A stretch of DNA of 64,000 nucleotides from Clostridium hydrogeniformans DSM 21757 (lineage in GTDB: Bacteria > Bacillota > Clostridia > Clostridiales > Clostridiaceae): contig NZ_JMLJ01000003.1 of assembly GCF_000686705.1 (NCBI RefSeq), positions 1 through 64,000 on the forward strand, in the 5' to 3' direction. Below are positions 27,347 through 35,845 of this stretch, piece by piece (the stretch's first letter is position 1; each line of letters begins with the position of its first letter). A program made the position numbers and the translations under genes. Under the pieces are notes generated by a model. It saw only the letters and a program-made list of their open reading frames with translations. It did no database searches and was not told the DNA's origin.

Positions 27347-28210
27347 TTATTTATCATATTCATCTAGATAAGAATGATGAGTTCCCCCTTCTATCCATCC
27401 TAGAATTGATTCTACATTTACATTTTCTGCAGACTTAAATATAGACTTATCAACATCCTTAAAGTCCTTCTTAATATTCTCTATAAGTGCTTTAATTTCA
27501 TAACGCTTATTTCCTATCTTTTTAGCTGCTACCATACAAGCACAGTTTAATGGCCATATACCACTGCTTTGAGTGAATTTTTGAATATTCTTCTCTTCAA
27601 TATAATAAAGTGGTCTTATAAGCTCTATTCCTTCAAAATTAGAAGCTTTTATCTTTGGAAGCATAGTCTTAAAGTTACCTGCATACAGCACATTTAATAA
27701 AGTAGTTTCTATAACATCATTAAAGTGATGACCTAAAGCCAGCTTATTACATCCTAATTCCTTCGCCTTAGAATATAATGCTCCTCTTCTCATTCTAGCA
27801 CACATATAGCAAGGATAATCCTTTGCAATCTTATCTACTACATCAAAAATACCTGAATTAAATATATGTAAAGGGATATTTAAATAATTGCAATTATCTA
27901 TAAGAAGCTCCCTAATATTTTCATGATATCCTGGATCCATTGCTATAAATTCAAGAGAAAAATCCATCTGACCATGCCTTTTAAGCTCTTGAAAAAGCTT
28001 TGCCATAATCAAGCTATCCTTTCCCCCAGATATAGCTACTGCTATTTTATCTCCATCCTCTACAAGGTTATAATCCTTAACTGCCTTAACAAATTTAGAC
28101 CAAATTTGCTTCCTATATTTCTTTATTAGGCTACGTTCGATTTCCTCTAAAGGCTTTCTTTCATTAAAAGGAACTAAGACGTCACATCCATTTCCTGCTA
28201 AATCACTCAT
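27347..28210 (-). CDS. TtcA-family tRNA 2-thiolation ATPase
   Basis: The 287-residue cytosolic protein has a PP-loop AISGGKDSL (about residue 58) for ATP pyrophosphatase chemistry. A Cys pair in CYMCARMRRGALY (about 135) and a further pair NCACMVAAKKIGNKRYE (about 223) supply iron-sulfur ligands. This is the TtcA pattern, where tRNA cytidine 32 is thiolated. The start at 28210 has GAGGTG 6 nt upstream. It is transcribed divergently from the NERD-like gene, with about 130 nt between. A related sulfur-transfer target is possible because the family is broad. Confidence 0.87.
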   Translation of the reverse strand: MSDLAGNGCDVLVPFNERKPLEEIERSLIKKYRKQIWSKFVKAVKDYNLVEDGDKIAVAISGGKDSLIMAKLFQELKRHGQMDFSLEFIAMDPGYHENIRELLIDNCNYLNIPLHIFNSGIFDVVDKIAKDYPCYMCARMRRGALYSKAKELGCNKLALGHHFNDVIETTLLNVLYAGNFKTMLPKIKASNFEGIELIRPLYYIEEKNIQKFTQSSGIWPLNCACMVAAKKIGNKRYEIKALIENIKKDFKDVDKSIFKSAENVNVESILGWIEGGTHHSYLDEYDK

Positions 28211-28340
28211 TATAACACCTCACTTTTCTTGAAATATTATATCATTTTCGTGGTATAATGTCTTTACTAATTGGTTGAATAAATTATACAATATATTCAT
28301 ATGAATATATATAATAGCATTACTTTTGGGGGTACTACTA

Positions 28341-29933
28341 ATGTTTTCTAATTTAATGGACACAAAAGACAATTTGGGTAAGGAATTATACAGTTTAAAT
28401 TTTAATCCTATTGATGACTTAAAATATGATAAAAATAATGTACTATCATATTTTAATGAAGTTGAAAACCTTATAATAAGGGAATTTAATGATCTAAGTA
28501 AAACTAAGGCACAGAACCTTAAATCCATTGTACATATTCTCCAGTGCTACAAAGAAGAAGTTTCTACTTATTGTAACACTTCTTCTGAACTCTCTAGGGT
28601 AGTGGAAGTCCCTAAAGAAATTTCAAATATGTTTTTTCATGAGGAATATGGTGATTTAAAAAAATTAATTTCTCAAGTTATAAATAACTTGAAATTAATT
28701 AATTCAATTAAATTTACTCTTTCTCAAGATAACTCAATACTAAAAATCTTAAATGAAATTTCTAACACAAAAACTTTCCATAACATATCAGTAAATGTTA
28801 ATGGAGAAAACATTGATTTAGATGAGGTTATAATAACTAAAAAAGGAATCTTTGTTTTAAAAGCATTTAACCTTGACCTAGATGATTCTATATTTATTGA
28901 GGTCACAAATGATGGTAAGGTATTTAAACATCAAGGTATGCATAAGCATCTCATAAGTAAAAATTTTAAGACTTCTTTACTTATGTGTTGTAAATTATTA
29001 GAAAAAAATATAAATGAAAAAATTAAAATTTCTAAAAAGTCCACAGATTATATAAGGGTATATCCTTTAGGAGTCTTGCTTAATAATGATTGTAAGATAC
29101 TTAATGTATCAAATATTCCTTTATTAAAAGTAAAAAACCTAGAGAAGCATTTATTACAATATAAGGATATATTAAAAGACTCAGATCTAGATTCTATTTA
29201 TAATATAGCTTCAGAGTTTTTAACCTTAAAAGAAGAAAATTATGCTAAAAGTATTAATCCAAAACTACTAAACTACTTAAAGGTGGTTTTAGTTTCTAGT
29301 AAGTTTTTAAAAGAAGCCAACGAGGAATTAAAAAAAATTAATAAAGATGTGTATCTTAAGAAGAAAGAAGAAGAAAGAAGAATAGAATTATCTAAAATAA
29401 GAAGAGACAAACTAAATAAATATAAATATATTTATATTGGATTTCTTGTATTAGGCTCTTTATTTATTGCCTATAAAAGTGTGTCTTCAATAATGTTATA
29501 TAGCTCTATAAGAGATTTTAATAAAAATTTAACCTCTTCTATAGAACTTAAAGATATTAATGTTCTAAGTAATATAATATCTAATAAAAACTTAACTTCT
29601 TCTCAAAAATCTGCATTTATAACCCTTCTGAATAAAGATACAGATTTAAAAAAAGAAATAATAAATAAGGTTTCTGAGTCAAAGGCAAAAGAACAAATTA
29701 AAATAAGAGAAAATATATATTTAACTGAAGATAAAAAATTAAAACTTACTCCAATAAAAATTACCCGTGGTTCAGAAGGACCAATATATTTAAATGAAGA
29801 TAAATATACAGCCTCCTATTTTGAAGTTATTCCTGGTATATATACAGTGTATTCTGAGAAATCTGGAGAAAAAATTAAAGAAAAAGAAATATATATTTTA
29901 GATGAGACTTCACTAGACTTAGATAAGGAGTAA
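28341..29933 (+). CDS. Membrane protein with degenerate NERD-like domain
   Basis: The 530-residue product has an N-terminal helical region (1-140), a segment resembling the nuclease-related domain (about 145-275), a charged helix (310-360), one membrane helix (about 362-382) and a C-terminal extracytoplasmic or cytoplasmic tail ending in a beta-rich domain. In NERD proteins a GVFVIEvK motif follows an Asp. Here the stretch is LDEVIITKKGIFVLKAF, which keeps the Asp but lacks the Glu-x-Lys. ATG 28341 is chosen for GGGGG 9 nt upstream. I do not know its function; nuclease activity is doubtful. Confidence 0.65.
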   Translation: MFSNLMDTKDNLGKELYSLNFNPIDDLKYDKNNVLSYFNEVENLIIREFNDLSKTKAQNLKSIVHILQCYKEEVSTYCNTSSELSRVVEVPKEISNMFFHEEYGDLKKLISQVINNLKLINSIKFTLSQDNSILKILNEISNTKTFHNISVNVNGENIDLDEVIITKKGIFVLKAFNLDLDDSIFIEVTNDGKVFKHQGMHKHLISKNFKTSLLMCCKLLEKNINEKIKISKKSTDYIRVYPLGVLLNNDCKILNVSNIPLLKVKNLEKHLLQYKDILKDSDLDSIYNIASEFLTLKEENYAKSINPKLLNYLKVVLVSSKFLKEANEELKKINKDVYLKKKEEERRIELSKIRRDKLNKYKYIYIGFLVLGSLFIAYKSVSSIMLYSSIRDFNKNLTSSIELKDINVLSNIISNKNLTSSQKSAFITLLNKDTDLKKEIINKVSESKAKEQIKIRENIYLTEDKKLKLTPIKITRGSEGPIYLNEDKYTASYFEVIPGIYTVYSEKSGEKIKEKEIYILDETSLDLDKE

Positions 29934-29951
29934 CCATTTTGGTTACTCCTT
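29925..29951 (+). terminator. Terminator overlapping the stop of the NERD-like gene
   Basis: AAGGAGTAACC / GGTTACTCCTT is a perfect 11-bp stem whose left arm includes the TAA stop codon. It is followed by ATACTCCTTTT. Confidence 0.85.
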
Positions 29952-29975
29952 ATACTCCTTTTAATAATTTTATAA

Positions 29976-30035
29976 GGGACTGTCGCACTAAATAATACAA
30001 TATATTGTATTATCTATTATTAGTAGGACAGCCCC
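29976..30035 (-). terminator. Palindromic GGGCTGTC element, probable nitroreductase terminator
   Basis: GGGACTGTC at the left and GACAGCCCC at the right bracket an inner AATAATACAATA / TATTGTATTAT repeat, making one long imperfect hairpin. On the minus strand it follows the nitroreductase stop codon by about 20 nt. GGGCTGTC-ended palindromes recur in clostridial genomes in my recollection, so it may be a dispersed element used as terminator. Confidence 0.6.
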
Positions 30036-30055
30036 ATTATAATTATAGAATATAT

Positions 30056-30607
30056 TTATTTTATATAATTAACTACCTCTTTATTTCTATTTATTTTGGG
30101 TGCTTCATAGCCCTCCTTTATGTATCCCACTGCTATAGCATAAAAAGGCTGATATCCTTCCTTAATCCCTAATAACTTTATATTCTCTAGATTTTTAAAG
30201 AAATAGTTTACAAGTCCAACCCAACATGTCCCAATATTTAAGCTAGTAGCTGCTATCATAAGATTTTCTGTAGCTGCAGAAGCATCTATTAAAGGTGAAT
30301 AGGTATCACTTCTACCTGAAACTATGATTAATGTAGGAGCATCATGTAATATATTTCTACTTGATTTTCCTATTTTACAAATCCACTCCTCCTCACTTTT
30401 TATCATTTCCTCTTTAGCTTCCCTATTTATTCTCTCTAACATTTCCTTTCTCTCAATTACTGTAAAATGCCATGGCTGATCATTATGTCCAGATGGTGCA
30501 TGGATGGCCGCATCTAAAATAGCTAAAAGCTCTTCTTCTTTAATCTTATCCTCTTTAAATTTCCTAACACTTCTTCTAGATTTTATAGTGTCTATAATTT
30601 TATTCAT
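30056..30607 (-). CDS. Nitroreductase-family FMN oxidoreductase
   Basis: The 183-residue product is the usual size for a nitroreductase monomer. FMN-binding features are present: SRRSVRKFKED at residues 10-20, APSGHNDQPWHFTVI (about 37-51), and the late segment NIGTCWVGLVNYF and YAIAVGYIKEGYEAP. These enzymes reduce nitro compounds, quinones or flavins with NAD(P)H. The start has AAGGTGGG upstream. A TetR regulator is transcribed divergently 400 nt away and may control it, though no experiment is implied by the sequence. Confidence 0.93.
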   Translation of the reverse strand: MNKIIDTIKSRRSVRKFKEDKIKEEELLAILDAAIHAPSGHNDQPWHFTVIERKEMLERINREAKEEMIKSEEEWICKIGKSSRNILHDAPTLIIVSGRSDTYSPLIDASAATENLMIAATSLNIGTCWVGLVNYFFKNLENIKLLGIKEGYQPFYAIAVGYIKEGYEAPKINRNKEVVNYIK

Positions 30608-30944
30608 ACTTATCCCACCTTCTTTAAAACTCTTTACTTTTTTCTTATATATACCATGTTTTATATATTACTTCAATTATAATATAAAAATTTATTTAAA
30701 GTTAAAACTAAGTTAATTTAAAGTTAAAAAATATAATTCAATATATAGATTAGTACTAATTTTACTTAACTTGTTATATAGTTAAATCTAGGAGGAGTGA
30801 AAATTACTGGGCTAAATTTCTAAGGTATAAAATTCTAATTATAAATGTGAATAATTCTAGTGGTATAACTTAACTAATATATAATTTTAGTCATTACAAT
30901 TTTAGATTGTATATTAGTTTTAAATGCTTATAATTTTATATGTA
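30608..30944. other. Divergent intergenic region, no gene seen
   Basis: AT-rich DNA between the divergent nitroreductase and TetR genes. It should contain the nitroreductase promoter. AGGAGGAG at about 30791 has no ORF of useful length behind it. Confidence 0.4.
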
Positions 30945-30987
30945 TTGAATAATCTTTAATGTAAGGTTATAATATGAACAATATTCA
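30945..30987 (+). promoter_or_regulatory. TetR gene promoter with candidate operator
   Basis: TTGAAT (30945-30950) and a perfect TATAAT (30968-30973) are separated by exactly 17 nt. Immediately after, TGAACAATATTCA (30975-30987) is a near-palindrome with TGAA/TTCA ends, and ATTGAAT recurs in the -35 region. This suggests autoregulation by the TetR protein. Confidence 0.6.
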
Positions 30988-31005
30988 GTAAGGTTGGTGG
31001 TATAT

Positions 31006-31533
31006 ATGCCAAAGATAATAAATAACATAAAAGATACACTATTAAGCCAAGGAAAGAAAATTTTACTTAATAATGGATACTCAAAACTTAACATAAGAGA
31101 AGTCACTAAAGAATCTGGAGTAGCTACTGGAACCTTTTATAATTATTTTAAAAGCAAAGAGGACTTAGCAATAAATATTTTTAGAGAAGACTGGAATAAA
31201 ATATTAAAATCTGTAAGTTCCATAGAGCTATCCCCCATTCCTTTAAAAGATAAGCTAGAAACAGTACATCTTTACATTGATGAATTTCTAAGTTCTTATA
31301 TTCCCATTTTCTTTGAAATGAATGCTAAGCATTATGGTTGCAGGAAAGAGTCCATTATGGATCCCCTATACAATGTAGTTGAGAAAATATTAGAATTCCA
31401 TAGAAATAAAGATGAAATAAGCAACCCTTTAAGTAACAGCAAACTTTCACAGCTTATAATTAATAATTTAATAACCATATCTAGAACTCACTACATTACC
31501 TTTAACGAATTTTTTATTTCCTTAAATTTATAA
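31006..31533 (+). CDS. TetR-family transcriptional regulator
   Basis: The 175-residue product has an N-terminal TetR helix-turn-helix: GKKILLNNGYSKLNIREVTKESGVATGTFYNYFKSKEDLAINIF at about residues 15-58. The remaining 115 residues form the variable effector-binding helical domain. The start is ATG 31006, with a weak GGTTGGTGG site; an in-frame GTG lies three codons upstream. A consensus promoter and palindrome just upstream suggest self-repression. The divergent nitroreductase is the nearest candidate target. Confidence 0.9.
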   Translation: MPKIINNIKDTLLSQGKKILLNNGYSKLNIREVTKESGVATGTFYNYFKSKEDLAINIFREDWNKILKSVSSIELSPIPLKDKLETVHLYIDEFLSSYIPIFFEMNAKHYGCRKESIMDPLYNVVEKILEFHRNKDEISNPLSNSKLSQLIINNLITISRTHYITFNEFFISLNL

Positions 31534-31539
31534 AAACCT

Positions 31540-31577
31540 AAAGGCAATGTACCATTAACTTTAGGTACATTGCCTTT
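31540..31577 (+). terminator. Terminator of the TetR gene
   Basis: A perfect 14-bp stem AAAGGCAATGTACC / GGTACATTGCCTTT lies 6 nt after the stop codon. It ends in a TTT tract and can also serve the converging gene. Confidence 0.88.
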
Positions 31578-31605
31578 AAATTTAAAATAACTTTCCTAAT
31601 ATATT

Positions 31606-33444
31606 TTAGTAATATATCATAAACTCTAAAAATTTACTAAAATAGTCCTTCTCTTTTTCTTCCTCTAATATGGATAAGAAATATTCATCTTCATCAGTTA
31701 TAATATTATCTACCCCTAAATCTATAAGTCTCTTAAGTCCATCTTCATTATTTACAAGCCACACATGAACCTCTTTTTCAAGTCTATGAGCTTCCCTTAC
31801 TAATCTCTTTGTAACAAAGGATTCTTCTACACTAAATAAGTCTACATTTAATTTCTCATAATCCCCTACTATGGCATACATTATATATCCTGTTTTTATA
31901 TTGCTATCTATATCCTTTACCTTTTGAAGAACATCATAGTTCATAGAAGTTATAATTACCTCATCCTCCATATTATAAGCCTTTATCAAATCTAATACTT
32001 TTATAGCCATAGTTTCCTCATTATCATTATTAGGCTTTATTTCTATATTAAGCTTTATTTTGCTCTTTGATAATTCTAATACTTCTTCAAGTAAAGGTAT
32101 ATTTTCTTCTAATGAATATTCCTTAGTTCCATAGGATATATCTAAAGTTTTTATATAATCATAGTCTAAGTTCCATATATAATCATTTACCCCTGTGAGC
32201 CTTTTTAAATTACTATCATGAATTAACACAATATTTCTATCCCTTGTTTCTTGAACATCAATTTCTGCATAATCCGCCTTATTATCTATAGCTTTTCTTA
32301 TAGCTAACATACTATTTTCTGGTGCTTCTTTAGAACTTCCCCTATGGGCAGTTATGTCTACGCTATACTTTGCATCCACTGACTCATCTATTATTTCTTT
32401 AGTTACTAGGGTTAGGAATCCTAATATTATTACAAAACTAATAAATATAAATCTTTTTCTTTTAAATAATTTATTTAAAAATGTCTTATATGACCTTTCC
32501 TTAAGTTTTAAAGGAACTATTATTTTACTTATATCATTATAGTATAATTTGTAGTAAAGTCTTGTATAATGTTGGGTTTCAAAAGCTAGAAGAAGAAAGC
32601 TAAGAGATATAACTATAATAAACTGAAATAGTTTAAAAAATGCTAAGATAAGTCTTTTAGCTCCTGGTTCTATTCCTACGAATTTTATAAGTCCATAGAC
32701 TAAAATCATCCATAGGACTAAAAGAAATAAGGATATAAAAATGTTCATTAAAGTTATACCTATAAATTGTTTTAAAAACACCTTAAGATTCCTAGACACA
32801 AGTCTTCCACTATTCCTTATCGCTTCATAAGAGGAGTTATTTTCTAACATAATAAAGTTCATAGAAAATATCCATCTTATAGATAAAACCACTACAATTA
32901 AAACTAATATAGAATAAAGTACTGTTATAAGATTATTACTATAAATATAATCCATTATAAAATCTGGTATCTTTGATATATTAATAGAATTAGATGATAA
33001 TCCAATCCTTAGCATAGAGGTAAATATGGTTATATTTAGAAGTACTAATACTCCCCCGACCCCCTTAAACCTTGGTATTTTAAACAAACAATATTTAAGT
33101 ATTTCTAAATAACTACTTTCCTCTTTTCTTAAATATATTTGATGACTTAAAACTACTAATCCTCCTACTTCTATAAGAATAATGGAGCTCATTATTATAA
33201 TTAAAAGTAACATAAGCAATATACCCTGAGGAGATATTATAAATTTAAATAGCTGATTATTTGCTAAGGTACTTACTCCTTTATTCTTCATAAGACTATT
33301 AATAAGAAGATTTATAATTGGTATAAAGACTAAGGTTATAAGCATTTTAGTGGCTATTTGAAATTTAATAAATCTTTTAAACCCAAATTTTAAATCTCCT
33401 ATTATCTTTTTATATTCAAAGAAAATGTTCTTTATGGCTTTCAC
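31606..33444 (-). CDS. Membrane-anchored glycerophosphodiester phosphodiesterase
   Basis: The 612-residue protein has an N-terminal region of about seven to eight membrane helices (1-350) matching the membrane domain found with glycerophosphodiesterases. A C-terminal GDPD catalytic domain (about 357-600) has ITAHRGSSKEAPENS, DYAEIDVQETRDRNIVLIHD and LNIEIKP, which hold the catalytic His pair and the metal-binding Glu/Asp. It hydrolyses glycerophosphodiesters to glycerol-3-phosphate and an alcohol, perhaps from lipids or teichoic acid. The start is unusual: GTG 33444 lies inside the AGGAGGTG ribosome site, which points to an ATA at 33435. Confidence 0.9.
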   Translation of the reverse strand: MKAIKNIFFEYKKIIGDLKFGFKRFIKFQIATKMLITLVFIPIINLLINSLMKNKGVSTLANNQLFKFIISPQGILLMLLLIIIMSSIILIEVGGLVVLSHQIYLRKEESSYLEILKYCLFKIPRFKGVGGVLVLLNITIFTSMLRIGLSSNSINISKIPDFIMDYIYSNNLITVLYSILVLIVVVLSIRWIFSMNFIMLENNSSYEAIRNSGRLVSRNLKVFLKQFIGITLMNIFISLFLLVLWMILVYGLIKFVGIEPGAKRLILAFFKLFQFIIVISLSFLLLAFETQHYTRLYYKLYYNDISKIIVPLKLKERSYKTFLNKLFKRKRFIFISFVIILGFLTLVTKEIIDESVDAKYSVDITAHRGSSKEAPENSMLAIRKAIDNKADYAEIDVQETRDRNIVLIHDSNLKRLTGVNDYIWNLDYDYIKTLDISYGTKEYSLEENIPLLEEVLELSKSKIKLNIEIKPNNDNEETMAIKVLDLIKAYNMEDEVIITSMNYDVLQKVKDIDSNIKTGYIMYAIVGDYEKLNVDLFSVEESFVTKRLVREAHRLEKEVHVWLVNNEDGLKRLIDLGVDNIITDEDEYFLSILEEEKEKDYFSKFLEFMIYY

Positions 33445-33540
33445 CTCCTAAGTAAAAATGTACTATTAATCTTTTACACATAAAATATTATATCAAACTT
33501 TTAGGTAAAAATTAAAAACCACTGTCTTAGTTTATTTAAT

Positions 33541-33584
33541 AAAAAAAGGAGCATAGCTTAATCCTTTCACTATATCTCCTTTTA
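33541..33584 (-). terminator. Terminator downstream of the 51-residue protein
   Basis: On the minus strand AAGGAG..ATAG pairs with CTAT.CTCCTT and is followed by TTTTTATTAAAT. It begins 7 nt past the TAA at 33591. Confidence 0.7.
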
Positions 33585-33590
33585 TTAGGG

Positions 33591-33746
33591 TTATTTAAAT
33601 TTATTATTCTCAAGAAAATCTTTTTTATTTACTATGTTTTCTTCAAAAGTTTTCACAGCATTCTTTGTAAAATTACCTATGGTTTTCATATTGTTTAATT
33701 CATTACCAGTATTATTATTTTTAGTTATCTTAGATTTGCTACTCAT
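33591..33746 (-). CDS. Small polar protein, 51 residues, unknown function
   Basis: ATG 33746 follows AGGTGGTG with 4-5 nt spacing. The frame ends at TAA 33591-33593 before a terminator. The product is hydrophilic and Lys/Asn-rich, with an amphipathic middle (TIGNFTKNAVKTFEENIV). No family is recognised. It lies 67 nt downstream of the thioesterase gene and could be the last member of the RelA-like operon. Confidence 0.6.
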   Translation of the reverse strand: MSSKSKITKNNNTGNELNNMKTIGNFTKNAVKTFEENIVNKKDFLENNKFK

Positions 33747-33813
33747 TATATCACCACCTAAAATTAATACTCTAAGTAGTGTTTCCTTTTTAGTTTTAAA
33801 ATAGTCTTATTTA

Positions 33814-34194
33814 TTACTTATATGTGTTCTTTAAAAAATCTTCTGAATTTACTATATATCTTTTATGAAGACCCTCTCCAATTTTCCCTTCTTCATCTAC
33901 AACTTCCACAGAAAATACAAGCTTCTTACCTTTCACTTCTATAAGTTCTGAGGTGCATACCACTTCCATACCTATTGGTGTTGCCTTTATATGCTTTATA
34001 CTAACTTCTGTACCAACTGTGGTAAAACCTTGGTCTAAACAGCCCTCTACAGAATTTTTACATGTATTCTCTATAAAACTTATCATAGCTGGAGTTGCAA
34101 ATACTTCTAAGGTACCTGACCCATATTTGTTTGCACTATCCTCTTCTGTTACCTTCTTTATTTGAGAAAATTTTGTTCCTTCTTTTATATTCAT
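33814..34194 (-). CDS. FlK-like hotdog-fold thioesterase
   Basis: The 126-residue protein has the single-hotdog pattern of the fluoroacetyl-CoA thioesterase (FlK) family: KYGSGTLEVFATPAMISFIENTC, then DQGFTTVGTEVSIKHIKATPIG and a closing VEVVDEEGKIGEGLHKRYIV. The conserved Thr/Glu/His-type residues are present (T in FATP, E in FIENT, H in GLHKR). It likely hydrolyses a small acyl-CoA. Fluoroacetyl-CoA itself is improbable here. It lies 19 nt after the preceding gene in the same operon. Confidence 0.85.
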   Translation of the reverse strand: MNIKEGTKFSQIKKVTEEDSANKYGSGTLEVFATPAMISFIENTCKNSVEGCLDQGFTTVGTEVSIKHIKATPIGMEVVCTSELIEVKGKKLVFSVEVVDEEGKIGEGLHKRYIVNSEDFLKNTYK

Positions 34195-34213
34195 TTACAT
34201 CCCCCTATATCTT

Positions 34214-34759
34214 CTAATAGTCATACTCCTGTACATTCTCAAATATAGAAACCTTTAAAGTTTCATCTCCTAAAAGCTTCTTATAAGAACATAGGAATTC
34301 ACTTATTTTATTATTTTGAAGATTAACTTTTCCTTCTCCCCTTAGTATAACTTCATTTCCAGTAATATATATTTTAATATTATTTATCTCATACACAATA
34401 AATACTTTTTCCTGTATTTTATCCTTATATTTCTCTTTAAAACTCATTGTCTTTCTAAGGGCTTCATAATCCATATTCATATTAAAGTTCTGAGTATCTA
34501 TTCCCATACTCTTCATTTGATTTTCTATATCCTCAAAATTAAATCCATATCTTTTCATTATCTCTTTTTGTATATTAATTAATTTTTCTTGAGATATATT
34601 ATTTTCCTTCATGTATTCATTTAAATTGCTATATAAATCCTTCATAGTTATTTGTCCTTGAGCTAAGGAATAATATAGCCCATATATATATTGTTCAAAC
34701 TTATCTATATCCTTGTCTCTTGCTTTATTTTTAATTTCGTTGAAATCAATTATATCCAT
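34214..34759 (-). CDS. DUF3867-like clostridial protein, unknown function
   Basis: The 181-residue cytosolic protein is helical and acidic in its first 110 residues, followed by a beta-rich end containing IKIYITGNEVILRGEGKVNL. It fits the clostridial DUF3867 group from memory, so the name is tentative. ATG 34759 is preferred because AAAGGATG is correctly placed for it and would be too close to the ATG three codons upstream. It sits between the tyrosine phosphatase and thioesterase genes with gaps of about 50 and 19 nt. Confidence 0.65.
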   Translation of the reverse strand: MDIIDFNEIKNKARDKDIDKFEQYIYGLYYSLAQGQITMKDLYSNLNEYMKENNISQEKLINIQKEIMKRYGFNFEDIENQMKSMGIDTQNFNMNMDYEALRKTMSFKEKYKDKIQEKVFIVYEINNIKIYITGNEVILRGEGKVNLQNNKISEFLCSYKKLLGDETLKVSIFENVQEYDY

Positions 34760-34808
34760 AATACTCATCCTTTCAAAGAATATATTTTAGTATTTCTTAT
34801 TCTAATGT

Positions 34809-35813
34809 TTAATATAAATAATAATCCCTTAATCTATTTAATTTCTCATCATCTAATCCATACTCTTTATTTAAATAATTTTCTATGGTTCCATAATTAT
34901 CTTTTATTGTATTAAATGATTCTAATATATATTCCTTTTTTACACCCATTAAAGCTTTAAATATATCAATGCTTTCCTTATCCTTTAACATAGAAATAAT
35001 CGGCTTCATTAACCTATCATTATTGCTCTTTATATAGGTATTTGTTAACATATAATCTTCTAATATGGTTTCCTTTGAAACTCCAAGGGCTATTAGTATT
35101 AAGGCAGCTGCAAGACCTGTTCTATCTTTTCCCGCAGTACAGTGAAAAATTATAGGAGTATTCTCTTTCTTATCTATATATTTAATGGTTTCCCTAAAGG
35201 CTTCATTATTAATTACCATGTCTTTGTATCCATTCTTTAGCATATCTTTATCTATATGTTTTAAGCTACCTTCCTTCTTTATAAGATCAAACATACTAAA
35301 GTTTTTATCACTTTTATCTAATGCTCTCATTGCTGATATATTAAATAATTCAATCCCATCTATATTAGGATCTGGGCTTTTTTCTACTTCCATATTAGAT
35401 CTATAATCAAAGACTGCTTTAACCCCTAACTTCTTTACATATTCTATATCTTCCATAGTTAGGGTACCTAATGCATCTGACCTATAAAACTTATTCCACT
35501 TTACTCGTCTTCCATCTTCAGTTTTGTATCCCCCTATATCTCTGAAGTTATTTACCCCTTTAAGAGGCAGGAGTCTTTCTCCTAAAATTTCTGTATTATA
35601 TCCTTCAGATTCTAATATATAATAGTTTCTAACATTAGGTTCTGGATCTTTAAACTTTATATAATTCTCTTTTGCAGTCCCTATTAATTTTATATTATCA
35701 TTAATTTTAGGAGTATTTGTCCAATAAATCTTTACCTCTTTATTTATTCTACTGCTCCAACTAATACTTATATTTTCTCCATCTCTTTCTAGAATTAAAT
35801 CCTCAATCTGCAT
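34809..35813 (-). CDS. Tyrosine/lipid phosphatase, Y_phosphatase3 type
   Basis: The 334-residue protein has an N-terminal beta domain (1-80, fibronectin-III-like, with ISWSSRINKEVKIYW). The phosphatase domain follows: NFRDIGGYKTEDGRRVKWNK (about 89-108), DYRSNMEVEKSPDP, and the active-site loop HCTAGKDRTG (about 226-235), the CX5R signature with Cys nucleophile and Arg. Relatives remove phosphate from phosphotyrosine or phosphoinositides. No signal peptide is seen. The start has GGAGG 6 nt upstream. It is 32 nt after the RelA/SpoT-like gene, so the two are probably co-transcribed. Confidence 0.92.
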   Translation of the reverse strand: MQIEDLILERDGENISISWSSRINKEVKIYWTNTPKINDNIKLIGTAKENYIKFKDPEPNVRNYYILESEGYNTEILGERLLPLKGVNNFRDIGGYKTEDGRRVKWNKFYRSDALGTLTMEDIEYVKKLGVKAVFDYRSNMEVEKSPDPNIDGIELFNISAMRALDKSDKNFSMFDLIKKEGSLKHIDKDMLKNGYKDMVINNEAFRETIKYIDKKENTPIIFHCTAGKDRTGLAAALILIALGVSKETILEDYMLTNTYIKSNNDRLMKPIISMLKDKESIDIFKALMGVKKEYILESFNTIKDNYGTIENYLNKEYGLDDEKLNRLRDYYLY

Positions 35814-35845
35814 CTTCTACCTCCATAAATTTTTATAATATACTT

